Shown here: positions 30,701-39,490 of the stretch, one piece after another | How the letters are laid out: each line of letters opens with the position of its first letter | How positions within the stretch are numbered: position 1 is the stretch's first letter | Source: Ancylostoma caninum | Lineage: Eukaryota; Nematoda; Chromadorea; Rhabditida; Ancylostomatidae | Assembly (NCBI GenBank): GCA_037903475.1 | Contig: JBAJFG010000229.1 | Location: 372,001-436,000, forward strand | Direction of reading: 5' to 3' | Length of the DNA: 64,000 bases | Notes under the pieces: model-generated | Told to the model about the DNA's origin: nothing | Seen by the model: the letters and a program-made list of their open reading frames with translations, nothing else | The model's database searches: none | Position numbers and translations under genes: made by a program

Positions 30701-32716
30701 TTTGAAGTATTAGGCTGAACTCGAGACGCATAGGCGTGCGGCGCGGTCGCGTCGCGGCGTACGTCTTGACCGCCACTCTTACAGATAAATACGATATTGC
30801 CCATAATTACTCAACCTCATTGGAACTAGTTACTTTACAATAGCCGTATTCTATACTTTGTAGCCGTGATTCGCAGTGATTAGTTCAGAGTCACCTATGT
30901 ACATTAAAATTTTTTCCGCTTCTAACAGACAGCGTAGTGAATTAATTACCTAAATAGATGAACAATGTAACGAATATACAAGTACAATAAGCCCCACGTC
31001 CCTTGCTTCCTTTGCTCCAAGGACGTGTTGCTTTTGCTCGTTCTAACACTCAAACTTTCGGCCTATTCAGAATCGAATACTCGCCTTCGAATATTCAATG
31101 TTTCGTAACCAACCAATTAATCGATCCTAATCAATTCCTCATTCAATAAGTGATTCGATGATAACTATACTAATCGTGACAAGTATGATTATTCGAAAGC
31201 TACACTACGACCTGAATGATCTCTTTAAACTCAATAAAAACACCCTGATCACATAGCTAATGATTTTTTCGTTTTTTTTTTTGCTGCTTTACACCCGACA
31301 AGGAAAAAGCAAAGAAAGAATTTGGTGCGTTGCGTTCACAATGCGGCCGTACGTGGATGATTAGTTGTGTGACTCAAACGTCGGTGCGTTTGTCAGGCTC
31401 TGGATGTTTTACACGTATAGCAATCACGATACAGTACTAGCTTTACAGTAGTAACCTTCCACGGCTCCAAATGGATAGTTCACTGGAGCAGTGGTTACTG
31501 AAATGAGCGCCGTTTTCCCAGGAAAATTTTAGATATGGGAAGAAATGCGGCTGAAGTCACGTTTGAGCGTGTTTTCTCCGAATGAGACCTGAGCCAGCGT
31601 GCATTATTTAGATTACCCATGGTGAATATGTTAACGCCCCTAATTTTACCCCTTATTCCGCATTCATAAGCTTTTTTACCCATACGCGACCCTCTCTATA
31701 CCCAGTTGCTACCCATTGGTAACCATGCCCATGAGCAGCCCTGAACTAACTCGTTGGATAGGAAAATACATGCTAGGACATGGTAAGTTGACAGAAGTGG
31801 GTAGAAATGAAGCTTTAAACGTGTTAAACAGGCAAAATCCTGTCAATGGCGTTCTTCTGGTGTTCGGGAGGAAAAAGATGCTTTGCAAGAGCTCTGGGGT
31901 AATTTCGTTAATCCGTTAATCGTTAACTAATGTTAATGGGTGAGTAATATCATAGTAATATCAATATCATAGTTAATAGCTTGAGCCACTAGTTACATAC
32001 GTAGGTAACTCAGCTGCGCAAAATACCATGAGGTTAGAATTCGAAGGTGGTATAGCTAAGTACTTTTTGTTTACCGGTGGGCTTGGTTCACAACCAGCAG
32101 GTTAAAAAGTACGACTATACATCGGGTAAACTGCTGGCTCTGCATCTACTTCCAATATTTACGTGTAATGGTCACGATTCTTGAAATTAACGATAGCTTA
32201 GAGGTTACTGGTTTAATTACCGAAAGTAACAGTTATAACAAGTTGATCGGGTGACCTCAGACTCGCGAAATAGTACACTACAGACCTTAGACCTTTATGA
32301 AGCATCATTAGTCTTTCGAAATTCATAGGACCACACCTTCCATTAGGTAGAATGCAGCAACTACCTGAATTTTGGCTAATTATACCAGGTCAGAAAGCGT
32401 TGCTCTATGGAGAGTCTTGACTGAAGCCCTAGTCTACCCGTTAGTCCGTTAATCGTTAAATAATGCTAATGGGCGTCAAAGACAACCTTTCGATGTACTG
32501 TTCATTATGTTACCCCAGGATTCCGTTAAAATAACGCGTTACTGGTAAATGGACGTGAACGCGTTAACTGGGTTAAATTTTGCTGAGAGGTCCATTCTGG
32601 ATAGTACTAAAACTACTTGTAGACTCACCCGATTTCGGCCTGATCTCGGTATGGGCCGAGACGAAAGCCACCAGTAGGAGAAGTCCAGCGGCAGCAGCCA
32701 CTCGACAGCCGGTCAT
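732..32716 (-). CDS. Testican/SPOCK-like secreted proteoglycan core protein (partial, multi-exon)
   Basis: Exons in transcript order are 32716-32629, 29221-29134, 24528-24430, 4660-4581, 1625-1559 and 857-732. The first encodes a signal peptide (MTGCRVAAAAGLLLLVAFVSA). The second is follistatin-like (C..RC..SEVCVV..GEPQC). The third starts the SPARC-type extracellular calcium domain (CTHEELMSMGGRLLQWFSDM). The fourth gives ACRNDVAWMFEQWDGDNNG, an EF-hand loop. The fifth gives EELMPLEGNGREACVAQFID. The sixth has a second EF-hand (VVDGNISVDEWCDCF) followed by PPC. Reading phases match at every junction except between the second and third exons. There an exon is missing, where testicans carry a Kazal domain, and I could not find it. 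The thyroglobulin domain expected after exon six would lie left of the window. The family consists of secreted matrix proteins; calcium binding is inferred from the EF-hand residues. Confidence 0.85.
858..1558. other. Intron of testican-like gene, 0.7 kb
   Basis: This AT-rich sequence lies between the fifth and sixth testican exons. It has a GT start (GTCAGT) and a TTTCAG end on the minus strand. Nothing else was recognised in it. Confidence 0.7.
3562..3700. repeat. Degenerate ATGCAAAACCCATGCAT minisatellite, copy 1
   Basis: Irregular repeats of a unit close to ATGCAAAACCCATGCATA. The same unit recurs in the opposite orientation at 9648-9835. Translated in one frame, both give runs of H-A-K-P-M, which is a by-product of the repeat. 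Confidence 0.7.
3956..4076. repeat. CCAAT-core hairpin repeat, copy A
   Basis: A short foldback element. The outer ends (GGAGCGTTGTAC and its approximate complement near 4070) and the inner GATTGGTCA / TGACCAATC arms are inverted around a short loop. Six related copies were found in the window. Confidence 0.75.
8016..8137. repeat. CCAAT-core hairpin repeat, copy B
   Basis: It has the same architecture as the copy at 3956. The left inner arm has decayed (GATTGGGGAG) and the right inner arm (TGACCAATC) is intact. It ends with GTAACGCTCCACAG. Confidence 0.65.
9648..9835. repeat. Degenerate GCAAAACCCATGCATA minisatellite, copy 2
   Basis: At least eight irregular units reading GGGTTTTGCATGGG(TATGCAT) on the plus strand. 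This is the reverse orientation of the cluster at 3562-3700. Confidence 0.7.
11740..11940 (-). pseudogene. Protein-like repeat fragment related to 49330-49480
   Basis: The minus strand reads DPFWTRIHEASKLARVSAVG followed by YHIDYV. A segment at 49.4 kb reads DPFLGWIHETYPSNLTTASV then IGYHIGHEM. The similarity is visible in both DNA and protein, over about 35 residues. Neither fragment has a start codon or splice context that I trust. They are probably remnants of one dispersed coding repeat of unknown type. Confidence 0.4.
18326..21677 (+). CDS. Small single-pass membrane protein with PPxY cytoplasmic tail (partial model)
   Basis: Exon 18326-18399 encodes MYRESMANGF, then a 14-residue hydrophobic helix (AATILFLIFLFLLA), and ends in phase 2 at GTGAGC. 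Exon 21575-21677 opens with the one base needed to make Arg. It encodes a basic stretch (HIRKLR) and a proline-rich tail with PPPY and PPPPTYS, ending in phase 0 at GTAAGA. The phase match over a 3.2-kb intron is the main support. PPxY motifs are known to bind WW domains such as those of Nedd4-type ligases. The start is uncertain, because the reading frame is open upstream of the ATG from about 18290. The last exon is unresolved: acceptors near 21900 and 21916 give different tails. The gene lies inside a testican intron on the opposite strand. The family was not recognised. Confidence 0.5.
18531..18957. repeat. Two-unit tandem duplication with ACCC(A/T)GGGT boxes
   Basis: Units 18531-18759 and 18760-18957 both start with GGTTGTTTTAC, continue through a GACC(T/C)GATGC box, and share a GATTACCCAGG...CGTTAA segment. 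A third partial copy of the TTACCCAGGGTA segment lies at 17796-17890, and looser relatives occur near 31.6 and 32.5 kb. It lies within the intron of the PPxY gene. Confidence 0.6.
19551..19715 (+). CDS. Short ORF of 54 codons, unknown
   Basis: An uninterrupted frame beginning MKTPKMAAKKDVNKRKLFGD and ending EADGK, charged and with balanced codon use unlike the AT-rich surroundings. It lies between the two exons of the PPxY gene on the same strand. A GTAATT site after DPDKT could make it a 5' exon instead. No family was recognised. It may be a chance frame or a relic. Confidence 0.25.
   Translation: MKTPKMAAKKDVNKRKLFGDLVIDDAVWGDPDKTGNFQVVEKSAKRFLVEADGK
26935..27362. repeat. Foldback repeat, 0.43 kb (family also at 34515-34838)
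   Basis: Its two ends are imperfect inverted copies, about 50 bp each. The left end reads TTTTCACAAGAAAACGCTCT and the right end, reversed, reads TTTTCACACGGAAACGCTCT. Both continue into CAGGAG..CTGATC. A related element near 34.5 kb shares both ends. Confidence 0.7.
27480..27810 (+). mobile_element. Left arm of a 330-bp inverted repeat with tRNA-like pol III boxes
   Basis: This 331-bp segment is about 80% identical to the reverse complement of 28399-28726. Within it, GGTGGCCGAGTGG resembles a tRNA A box and GGTTTGGATCCC resembles a B box, about 50 bp apart. That suggests a tRNA-derived (SINE-like) component. The pair encloses about 590 bp with a decayed zinc-finger coding relic. It could be a transposon with long terminal inverted repeats or two SINE-like insertions in opposite directions. 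Confidence 0.65.
27944..28289 (-). pseudogene. Decayed coding relic with AN1-like zinc-finger spacing
   Basis: Two overlapping minus-strand frames, offset by one base near a run of seven T, read as one protein. The first holds GNCATRDERKLAEAFGRILL. The second holds LCSECDCNDC and FIVCAYCSHRFCFEHF. Cys/His spacing in the second is C-x2-C-x12-C-x2-C-x4-C-x2-H-x5-H-x-C, which fits the AN1 zinc-finger pattern. It lies between the inverted arms at 27480 and 28726, so it is probably remnant coding sequence of that element. The host protein family was not recognised. Confidence 0.5.
28399..28726 (-). mobile_element. Right arm of the 330-bp inverted repeat with tRNA-like pol III boxes
   Basis: Reverse-complement partner of 27480-27810. 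On the minus strand the A-box-like TGTGGCCGAGTGG and B-box-like AGTTTGAACCCC are kept. Sequence between them has diverged more than the rest of the arm. Confidence 0.65.
29222..32628. other. First intron of the testican-like gene
   Basis: It joins the signal-peptide exon (phase 1, GTGAGT donor) to the follistatin-like exon (TTTTCAG acceptor). It contains the foldback at 29469-29603 and loosely repeated CGTTAATCGTTAA boxes near 31.91 and 32.45 kb. I see no other gene in it. Confidence 0.65.
29469..29603. repeat. Foldback element with perfect 29-bp arms
   Basis: Arms 29481-29509 and 29563-29591 are exact inverted copies containing AAGCCAAGCTTGGATCGAAA, separated by 53 bp. Imperfect pairing continues about 12 bp further out. 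It fits a small non-autonomous foldback transposon. Confidence 0.75.
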
Positions 32717-32966
32717 TCTCGGAGACTGCCAGCCAGCCAGCCGGCTACCCGGGCACATCGATTGATGGCCGACGGCTCAGTGAGTAATAGAAGCTGCAAG
32801 ACACGAACCGCCTACACATTACTAGGAGATGGCAAACCTTTGAGAATGGATCCTGGATCGATAGGAGGTCTCTTCCAGGATATATGGGTTCTTCTTTATG
32901 AAATAGGATATTTGCTAGCTAGTGAAGAGTTTAACCTAGTCATGGACGCGTAACCGATCCAGAACA

Positions 32967-33887
32967 TACAGGGTGACAACAAAGTCTTTGGCCAAATATA
33001 ATAATTTGTAAGACTGGGATCAGATGGGCTAGCAGTCTGGAAATTTATCTGGACTATGTAGAATTCATGCGCTTTATGAATCCACTCTTGGGTTTCGGAT
33101 ATCTCTTCTGACTTCTCCGTAGAGTTGACAAAACCGTTGGCTACTACAACCCACGAGGGCCGCAAGTTGGTTGAGAATTTATGACCCTGTTATCTTTTTA
33201 GGTCTATGCTAGGGAAGCTGGTGTTTGAGCGAAATTTAGCTCAACATCTGTGCTTTAGGGACTACATTTCAGAAATCCAGAGGTCTCCGTTTCAGGGAGC
33301 ATGATAATTATTAAGCAAATACGGTGGTTTGGTGAAATCAGGGACTGAGAAGTCTGAACCAACTTTCTGTTGCTTTTTCTTTTGAAACTTGATGGAAAAC
33401 TTTTGTCAAAAGCCCACCTTATTTCTGTCAGATGTGCTCAAGCCTAAGAAATAATACGCCTCTCCGAGTTCTGCTCTGCCCAATTTTGCCTTTTGTTTTG
33501 CGCATTCTAGTAGGAAAAAGTGGTGATGATAGTCTATTGATCATTTTCGGCAAATAAAACAAGTTTACGCACGGATCTCCCTAGAATAGGAAGCTTCTAC
33601 ACTCTTGAATATTGGGCAAAAAATTGGTGATCTAAAGAGCAAATCAGAGGAAGTTCTTGGAAAAGATGTCACCGAGACTCTACTTGCGGCCATTTCCATC
33701 TCTACCTGGTTTCATGTTTGCAAATCATACAAGGTTCAAGTACATACGACTATGGATTATAAAATTTTGCATGTGTGTTCGAGATATTTGGATTGTTAAC
33801 GCGGATACAAAGTCATGGGTTTCCAGACAAAGCGCAAGAAATAATTGCAATAAAATCTTTGGCCAAAGACTTTGTTGTCACCCTGTA
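32967..33887. mobile_element. Degenerate mariner-like element with perfect 30-bp terminal inverted repeats
   Basis: Ends 32967-32996 and 33858-33887 are exact inverted copies starting TACAGGGTGACAACAAAG, with TA at each outer edge as expected for Tc1/mariner insertions. On the minus strand near the left end a short stretch (ASPSDPSLTNYYIW) resembles the region around the last catalytic Asp of mariner transposases (PxSPDLxxxDYxxW). No intact transposase frame remains, so the copy looks dead. Confidence 0.7.
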
Positions 33888-34355
33888 CTGACGCCTGATT
33901 AAATTTCTGACAAAATCCAAAACTTCCGAACCATTTCAGATCGAGAACTAGGGTAGGTTGAAGCGATGACACAAGTAGGCTATACATAACCAACCTCAAC
34001 GAATTTCTTTCTGAAAAAAAAAAAACAATTTCCTAAGGTCTCGACCAAACGAAAATCGAGAATTTTCGTTTCATTTTGCTTTAATAAGGCGCTTCATTAA
34101 AAATCAGGAGGTGCAGGGAGGATGTCTTCCTGTAAAATACATTAATTCATTGTTAATATTTCTGAAAGGTGTCTTCCGCAATATTATATTCATCTTTACG
34201 GTGTTAACATCATGACATTTCAGCACTCAAGAATATGCATGTACTGCAGCTGCTTCCATATATGTATAATAAATTTAAACGAAATATAGTGAAAAACACG
34301 CTTGTGTTCATAATTGTCGTGGTCTTGTTCTCGGGTCACAGAAGGGATTTCGGGA

Positions 34356-34470
34356 GTGTGGAGTGCTGTACCTGGGAAGGGCGATGTGATCCAGCACTGC
34401 GATTGGTCAACTCATCCAACCGGTCAATCACAGAGCTCAAGCGGGCCGCCCACTCCAAGCATAACGCTCA
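34356..34470. repeat. CCAAT-core hairpin repeat, copy C
   Basis: Outer end GTGTGGAGTGCTGTACCTGG, inner arms GCGATTGGTCA and CCGGTCAATCACAG, right end CATAACGCTCA. It directly precedes the foldback at 34515. Confidence 0.7.
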
Positions 34471-34514
34471 TATCCGGATTTCGGAGATTATACAAACCTC
34501 CATCAGAATCGTTT

Positions 34515-34838
34515 TTGGGATTTTCACATGAGAAGAACTTACAGGAGCTGATGATCACAACTTTCTATGGGGGGCTAAGACGGGTGGACGAGGTTTTTGA
34601 GCAATGCACGCCCGGCGGGAGAGTACCTTCTGAGGAAATTCATATTGCGCTCCTCATCATCCACTTCCTCACAGGACAGCAGTTGCGTTTCATATGTGAC
34701 CAGCAAGGGAGGGGTGCGAAATTGCGTAATTCCCTTGAGTTCCGCCCACATGCTCCACTAAAGTTGGGGCTAAAATACGGGTTTCTCGACAGGTTTGCAC
34801 AGAACCACGTATGCCACTGTGATCAGAAGCTCACAGAA
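34515..34838. repeat. Foldback repeat related to 26935-27362
   Basis: The left end (TTTTCACATGAGAAGAACTT then CAGGAGCTGATGATCACA) and the right end (CACTGTGATCAGAAGCTC) match the ends of the 26.9-kb element. The GTTCCGCCCAC box is shared as well. Confidence 0.6.
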
Positions 34839-34984
34839 TTATCATTATGATGAAAGGCTCATAAACAATCCTGAGGTGAATCAGTGAGTTTAACTAAGTA
34901 AAAGAGGAAACTGTCATAGAATCTACTGAATGTAAGAACTAATGTCAGATTCACGAAGAAAGAGTAAGAGGATCTTGATCATGA

Positions 34985-34990
34985 TTTATT
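34985..34990 (-). promoter_or_regulatory. Poly(A) signal of secreted paralogue A
   Basis: AATAAA on the minus strand, about 60 bases after the stop codon of the gene ending at 35049. Confidence 0.6.
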
Positions 34991-35048
34991 GCACGGATAA
35001 CTTTCAAGTGTTTGTTTTCATCGCTTCCGAAAGAAGCCTGAAACATTA

Positions 35049-36983
35049 CTAAGTGCTGCGTTCCCTGAAGCCATATCTGTCATTTCCCACATTGAAATGC
35101 TCCCTGATTTGTAGATCAATCCATACGTCCTCCTAAAATCAATGATAAAATTATGTTACATTCAGAATAAGTTCTACTTCAATGCATACCTCATGAAGTT
35201 TAACAAAGATTTCCGAACGAAAATGACTTTGAAGTGTTTCGATGGCGTCCTCAACCACGTGGTAAGGCTCATCTCCAAATAGAACTGTATCTTCTAGTAC
35301 ACTGACAATATTTCCTTAAATGATGAACTTTTCGCATTTTTCTCTGCAAATGGGCACAGAATAGAGGAAGCTCTTAGTGAGGCACTTACTCAGGACTTTA
35401 CGATCACGACGGTCCAAATCTGAACGCTCCTGAAAATAAGTTCATTCACCGTAGTTTCCAATCCCAAGTCATCTCGTAGAAGTCCTACCTTCACCTCTAA
35501 GAGCCTCCTTGCTTCAAGAAAGTACAATAAGTGTTTGTTGATTAGACGTGCTACAGTGAATTTCACCAGATCCTAAAGTAAATGAGATTACCAATTGAAG
35601 TAGTGAATTTGCGTGTTTCATATTGGCTACAGAGGGAAAGTTGCGATAAATCGGAAAATCCAACAAATTTTTTGGTTGCACATATCTTTTTTCTATACGT
35701 TCTTGATGCAGAAAATTTGCAGGGAATGGAAACGTTTGACAACTGTAAATTTCTCAACTGTAACCCTTTTTTTTCTTTTTATTTTTTTCGATATTGCTGT
35801 ACGTTAGTTTTGTTTATCATGACAATTGTGCAGTGCGAACGCAGCCCATACAGCTCAATTTGTTGAAATGAAAGCCTTTTAACACCGGGTGTGGAGCGTT
35901 ATACCTGGAGTGGGCGGCGCTGACGTACGGTACAATTGGCCTATTCGCTGAACTGACCAATCGTGGAGCTCGGCCGCACCCCTTTCCAAATATAACTCAC
36001 CATGCCCTTTGACACTCTTTCTTGCTGCCATCCCCTCCTTCTCAACTGCTACTACCCTCACCTCAACTGCTGCCATCATTCCTCCATTACTCCTCAGTTC
36101 ACTGGTGTGGAACGCTACACCTGGGAAGGGTGATGCGGCTGACCTCTGCGATTGGTCAATTCCACAAACTGGCCAATCGCAAAGCGCCATCGCTATATAC
36201 AGGTATAACGCTCCCCAGCTCCGTGCGCGGTTCCATATCGCGGTGGGACCTACTTGACCCGATCACTGAAGCCTGCTTTAACCGCATCCTTCGCTGAGGT
36301 CCCACCGCGATTTTGCAACCACCGAAATCCTCCATCTGGTAAGTCTATTTTTTCCAAGAAGCTCTCACCTCAAATGGGGTATTCCTTGTCATTCGTAGAG
36401 CTTTCCGTGCAAGGTCATGAAATGTTCCCGAATTCTGCCACGATTTTCTTCTGCTGAGTAGTGGAATTCTGGAAAATGAAGGCAGAGAGTACATCTCCCT
36501 TCCCCATCCCAGTCGATGTTCAAGCTCGTGCAGTGTATCCTGAAAAAATATTTCTGTTACAGTACTTCGTTTGAAAACAGGTGTACTTACGCTCACCAAG
36601 AAAAATGAAGCGTTATATTCTGACCCATTGAGACCGTACTGACTGAAGAAGGCTGTGTCTTGGAAGCTGGTGAGTGTCGGAAGGTGTCTGTAGTGCGCGT
36701 GCTCCATTCTACGTGGGAGCTCAGCGTCCCGTTCTGGATGGTAGTCACTGGTTGTAGTTACACTTGGTGGAGTCCATGGGTGGAAGGTGGCTTCCTCTTG
36801 ACGTCGACCGACGATAATCGTCGCCGGGATCTCCGATTCCGCGGATGAATGCTGTGCTTCCGCCCATTTCACCCACTCATCCCATGTGCTTGGTGGAGAA
36901 GTAGAGTACGATGAGGCGTTTCTCCACGTTACACCCCCATGCAAGACGGGCACTAGGAGGTATGTGAGTAAGAGCCAAGGCAT
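35049..36983 (-). CDS. Secreted protein of an unrecognised, possibly nematode-specific family (paralogue A)
   Basis: Six exons: 36983-36591, 36539-36369, 35572-35489, 35429-35390, 35314-35190 and 35132-35049. Together they give about 298 residues in a consistent phase. It opens with a signal peptide (MPWLLLTYLLVPVLHG). I start at this Met rather than the one two codons upstream because only this one is conserved in the paralogue. The next recognisable blocks are LPTLTSFQDTAFFSQYGLNG, then an exon reading DLVKFTVARLINKHLLYFLE and one with VLEDTVLFGDEPYHVVEDAI. Each matches an exon of the gene at 43068. No domain was recognised; the helices look amphipathic. The first donor is ambiguous (36591 or 36597, both in frame). 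Intron 2 carries two hairpin repeats. Secretion is inferred from the signal peptide only. Confidence 0.75.
35887..36001. repeat. CCAAT-core hairpin repeat, copy D
   Basis: Starts GTGTGGAGCGTTATACCTGG. The right inner arm CTGACCAATCGTGGAGCTCG is well kept. It lies in intron 2 of paralogue A. Confidence 0.7.
36104..36215. repeat. CCAAT-core hairpin repeat, copy E
   Basis: GTGTGGAACGCTACACCTGG at one end and GGTATAACGCTCCCCAG at the other, with GCGATTGGTCA / TGGCCAATCGC in the centre. It is the second copy in the same intron of paralogue A. Confidence 0.75.
36237..36311. repeat. 75-bp hairpin with exact 15-bp arms
   Basis: ATCGCGGTGGGACCT at 36237-36251 is inverted at 36297-36311. The flanking GCGCGGTTCCATATCG is similar to the inside of the MITE at 54158-54339, so this may be a relic of the same family. 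Confidence 0.6.
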
Positions 36984-37060
36984 AGCCATGCTTCAGAAAA
37001 CTGAGGAGTGATGTGCTGGGGACTTCAAAGCATTTTATGATGCCTCGGAAACAACAAAAA

Positions 37061-37108
37061 ATTGCCAAATTCAACATCATTGCCTCTAAGAAATAACAAA
37101 TCACGGTG
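37061..37108 (-). promoter_or_regulatory. Conserved upstream block of paralogue A
   Basis: On the minus strand it reads TTTGTTATTTCTTAGAGGCA then ATGATGTTGAATTTGGC. It is nearly the same as the block at the matching distance upstream of paralogue B. Being kept upstream of both paralogues, it is either promoter or simply duplicated flank. Confidence 0.5.
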
Positions 37109-37426
37109 CTTCTGCTTTGGCTAGTCACAATATTCAGTGCGTAATAAGCAAAACATACATAGCCTAGCAGAAGATGGAAAAGCATTTCGTTATGTAGCCC
37201 CCCCCCCTTAGCAAATGTCGCACGATTTAGATCAGCATGAGCTTCAACTCCTTTGCATGAAGGTGTCCTGATAGGGAAATAGTTAGGTTGTTACATAAGT
37301 TTCCGTCGTTTTCGCATAGGCATTTTCAAAGGCTACTAATAAATGAATACCGATTACATTTCGCACATATCTAGATACCGTTTTGAAGCGCATGATCTCG
37401 CGTACATTCTGCATTATGAATCATAC

Positions 37427-37523
37427 TTCTCCGCCTTGTTCTGAAAATGTAGTTAAGAAGAGGAGTGAACCCTTCAAGGTTTCACTCCTCTTCTTAACTA
37501 CATTTTCAAAACAAGACGGAGAA
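37427..37523. repeat. 97-bp near-perfect hairpin with 1-nt centre
   Basis: Arms 37427-37474 and 37476-37523 pair at 45 of 48 positions around a single C. The arms include GTAGTTAAGAAGAGGAGTGA. It lies in the region between paralogue A and the tRNA array. It could be a young foldback or the source of double-stranded RNA. No terminal target duplication was evident. Confidence 0.75.
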
Positions 37524-37989
37524 CACAACTATTTCGGAATGAACCCTTCAAGAATGCAAATTGAGTAACTGCACTAGCACGGGTAATAAGTGGACCATAA
37601 CGTTGCACGATTCTAACCAAATTTGGGATTAATCTATAGGTCATTCCTATTCTCCTGATACTTTGCCTCTACATCTTATTGTCGAGCAGTCTCAAGCAGA
37701 GACAACAAATTTGGTGATCCAAAATTTTAACTATGCCGTTTTTGTTTCTGGAATTGGAGCGAATTGAAGTGAAATTTTTTTACTCTGACTAGGAACACCA
37801 ACCATTTGAGGACACTAATCGCTAGTATTTTATGGAAAGTTTCAAGCATTCAGTGGGAATCACACCATTTTGTCACACTGTGTCGGACACCCTAATTTTG
37901 TTAGGCGAACTCTCTGAAAAGGAGAAGAGCACGCAGAAACTCTGTCAAACTCAGTGACTTCGAGCACTGCCCGACTCAATTCTTTGCGA

Positions 37990-38062
37990 GGTCTCGTGGT
38001 GTAGTGGTTATCACATCTGTCTAACACACAGAAGGCCGGCGGTTCGAGCCCGCCCGAGATCA
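37990..38062 (+). tRNA. tRNA-Val-AAC: tRNA-Val(AAC) copy 1
   Basis: Cloverleaf: acceptor GGTCTCG/CGAGATC with one G-U pair, anticodon loop CTAACAC, T arm GGCGG-TTCGAGC-CCGCC, discriminator A. It is the only copy starting GG. The internal promoter boxes TGGTGTAGTGG and GGTTCGAGCCC are present. A34 is expected to be read as inosine, as known for tRNA-Val(AAC). Confidence 0.95.
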
Positions 38063-38193
38063 AATGTTTTGCACCCACAGAAATAAGTGCCTTGTGGGTG
38101 GAAGAAGAGTTCTGTGTGGGAAACAAGGACCTTACATCACCCTGGAAACCCTGGGAAGCGACTGCGGGGTTGCCCCTTGGAATAGGTGGCAGA

Positions 38194-38266
38194 GATCTCG
38201 TGGTGTAGTGGTTATCACATCTGTCTAACACACAGAAGGCCGGCGGTTCGAGCCCGCCCGAGATCA
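38194..38266 (+). tRNA. tRNA-Val-AAC: tRNA-Val(AAC) copy 2
   Basis: Consensus form of the array: acceptor stem GATCTCG/CGAGATC fully paired, anticodon AAC. Confidence 0.95.
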
Positions 38267-38397
38267 AATGTTTTGCACCCACAAAAATAAGTGCCTTGTG
38301 GGTGGAAGAAGAGTTCTGCGTGGGAAACACTGACCTTACACCACCCTGGAAACCCTGGGAAGCGATTGCGGGGTTGCCCCTTGGAATAGGTGGCAGA

Positions 38398-38470
38398 GAT
38401 CTCGTGGTGTAGTGGTTATCACATCTGTCTAACACACAGAAGGCCGGCGGTTCGAGCCCGCCCGAGATCA
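38398..38470 (+). tRNA. tRNA-Val-AAC: tRNA-Val(AAC) copy 3
   Basis: Identical to the array consensus. Confidence 0.95.
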
Positions 38471-38601
38471 AATGTTTTGCACCCACAAAAATAAGTGCCT
38501 TGTGGGTGGAAGAAGAGTTCTGCGTGGGAAACACTGACCTTACACCACCCTGGAAACCCTGGGAAGCGATTGCGGGGTTGCCCTTTGGAATAGGTGGCAG
38601 A

Positions 38602-38674
38602 GATCTCGTGGTGTAGTGGTTATCACATCTGTCTAACACACAGAAGGCCGGCGGTTCGAGCCCGCCCGAGATCA
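38602..38674 (+). tRNA. tRNA-Val-AAC: tRNA-Val(AAC) copy 4
   Basis: Consensus tRNA; the following spacer has the CACACACAA variant. Confidence 0.95.
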
Positions 38675-38805
38675 AATGTTTTGCACACACAAAAATAAGT
38701 GCCTTGTGGGTGGAAGAAGAGTTCTGCGTGGGAAACACCGACCTTACACCACCCTGGAAACCCTGGGAAGCGATTGCGGGGTTGCCCCTTGGAATAGGTG
38801 GCAGA

Positions 38806-38878
38806 GATCTCGTGGTGTAGTGGTTATCACATCTGTCTAACACACAGAAGGCCGGCGGTTCGAGCCCGCCCGAGATCA
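38806..38878 (+). tRNA. tRNA-Val-AAC: tRNA-Val(AAC) copy 5
   Basis: Consensus tRNA; the spacer has a single change (GAAGAAAAG). Confidence 0.95.
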
Positions 38879-39009
38879 AATGTTTTGCACCCACAAAAAT
38901 AAGTGCCTTGTGGGTGGAAGAAAAGTTCTGCGTGGGAAACACTGACCTTACACCACCCTGGAAACCTTGGGAAGCGATTGCGGGGTTGCCCTTTGGAATA
39001 GGTGGCAGA

Positions 39010-39082
39010 GATCTCGTGGTGTAGTGGTTATCACATCTGTCTAACACACAGAAGGCCGGCGGTTCGAGCCCGCCCGAGATCA
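39010..39082 (+). tRNA. tRNA-Val-AAC: tRNA-Val(AAC) copy 6
   Basis: Consensus tRNA. Confidence 0.95.
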
Positions 39083-39213
39083 AATGTTTTGCACCCACAA
39101 AAATAAGTGCCTTGTGGGTGGAAGAAGAGTTCTGCGTGGGAAACACTGACCTTACACCACCCTGGAAACCCTGGGAAGCGATTGCGGGGTTGCCCTTTGG
39201 AATAGGTGGCAGA

Positions 39214-39286
39214 GATCTCGTGGTGTAGTGGTTATCACATCTGTCTAACACACAGAAGGCCGGCGGTTCGAGCCCGCCCGAGATCA
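39214..39286 (+). tRNA. tRNA-Val-AAC: tRNA-Val(AAC) copy 7
   Basis: Consensus tRNA; the trailer begins GATG instead of AATG. Confidence 0.95.
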
Positions 39287-39417
39287 GATGTTTTGCACCC
39301 ACAAAAATAAGTGCCTTGTGGGTGGAAGAAGAGTTCTGCGTGGGAAACACCGACCTTACACCACCCTGGAAACCCTGGGAAGCGATTGCGGGGATGCCCT
39401 TTGGAATAGGTGGCAGA

Positions 39418-39490
39418 GATCTCGTGGTGTAGTGGTTATCACATCTGTCTAACACACAGAAGGCCGGCGGTTCGAGCCCGCCCGAGATCA
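39418..39490 (+). tRNA. tRNA-Val-AAC: tRNA-Val(AAC) copy 8
   Basis: Consensus tRNA; CACACACAA spacer variant. Confidence 0.95.

Larger units (their letters stand above)
32717..35048. other. Intergenic region between testican-like gene and secreted paralogue A
   Basis: It contains a 921-bp inverted-terminal-repeat element, one hairpin repeat copy and a foldback repeat. The testican promoter should lie just above 32716. No TATA box was evident to me. Confidence 0.5.
36990..37989. other. Region between paralogue A and the tRNA array
   Basis: It holds the conserved upstream block, a poly-C run at 37200-37207 and the 97-bp hairpin. No coding sequence was recognised. Confidence 0.6.
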
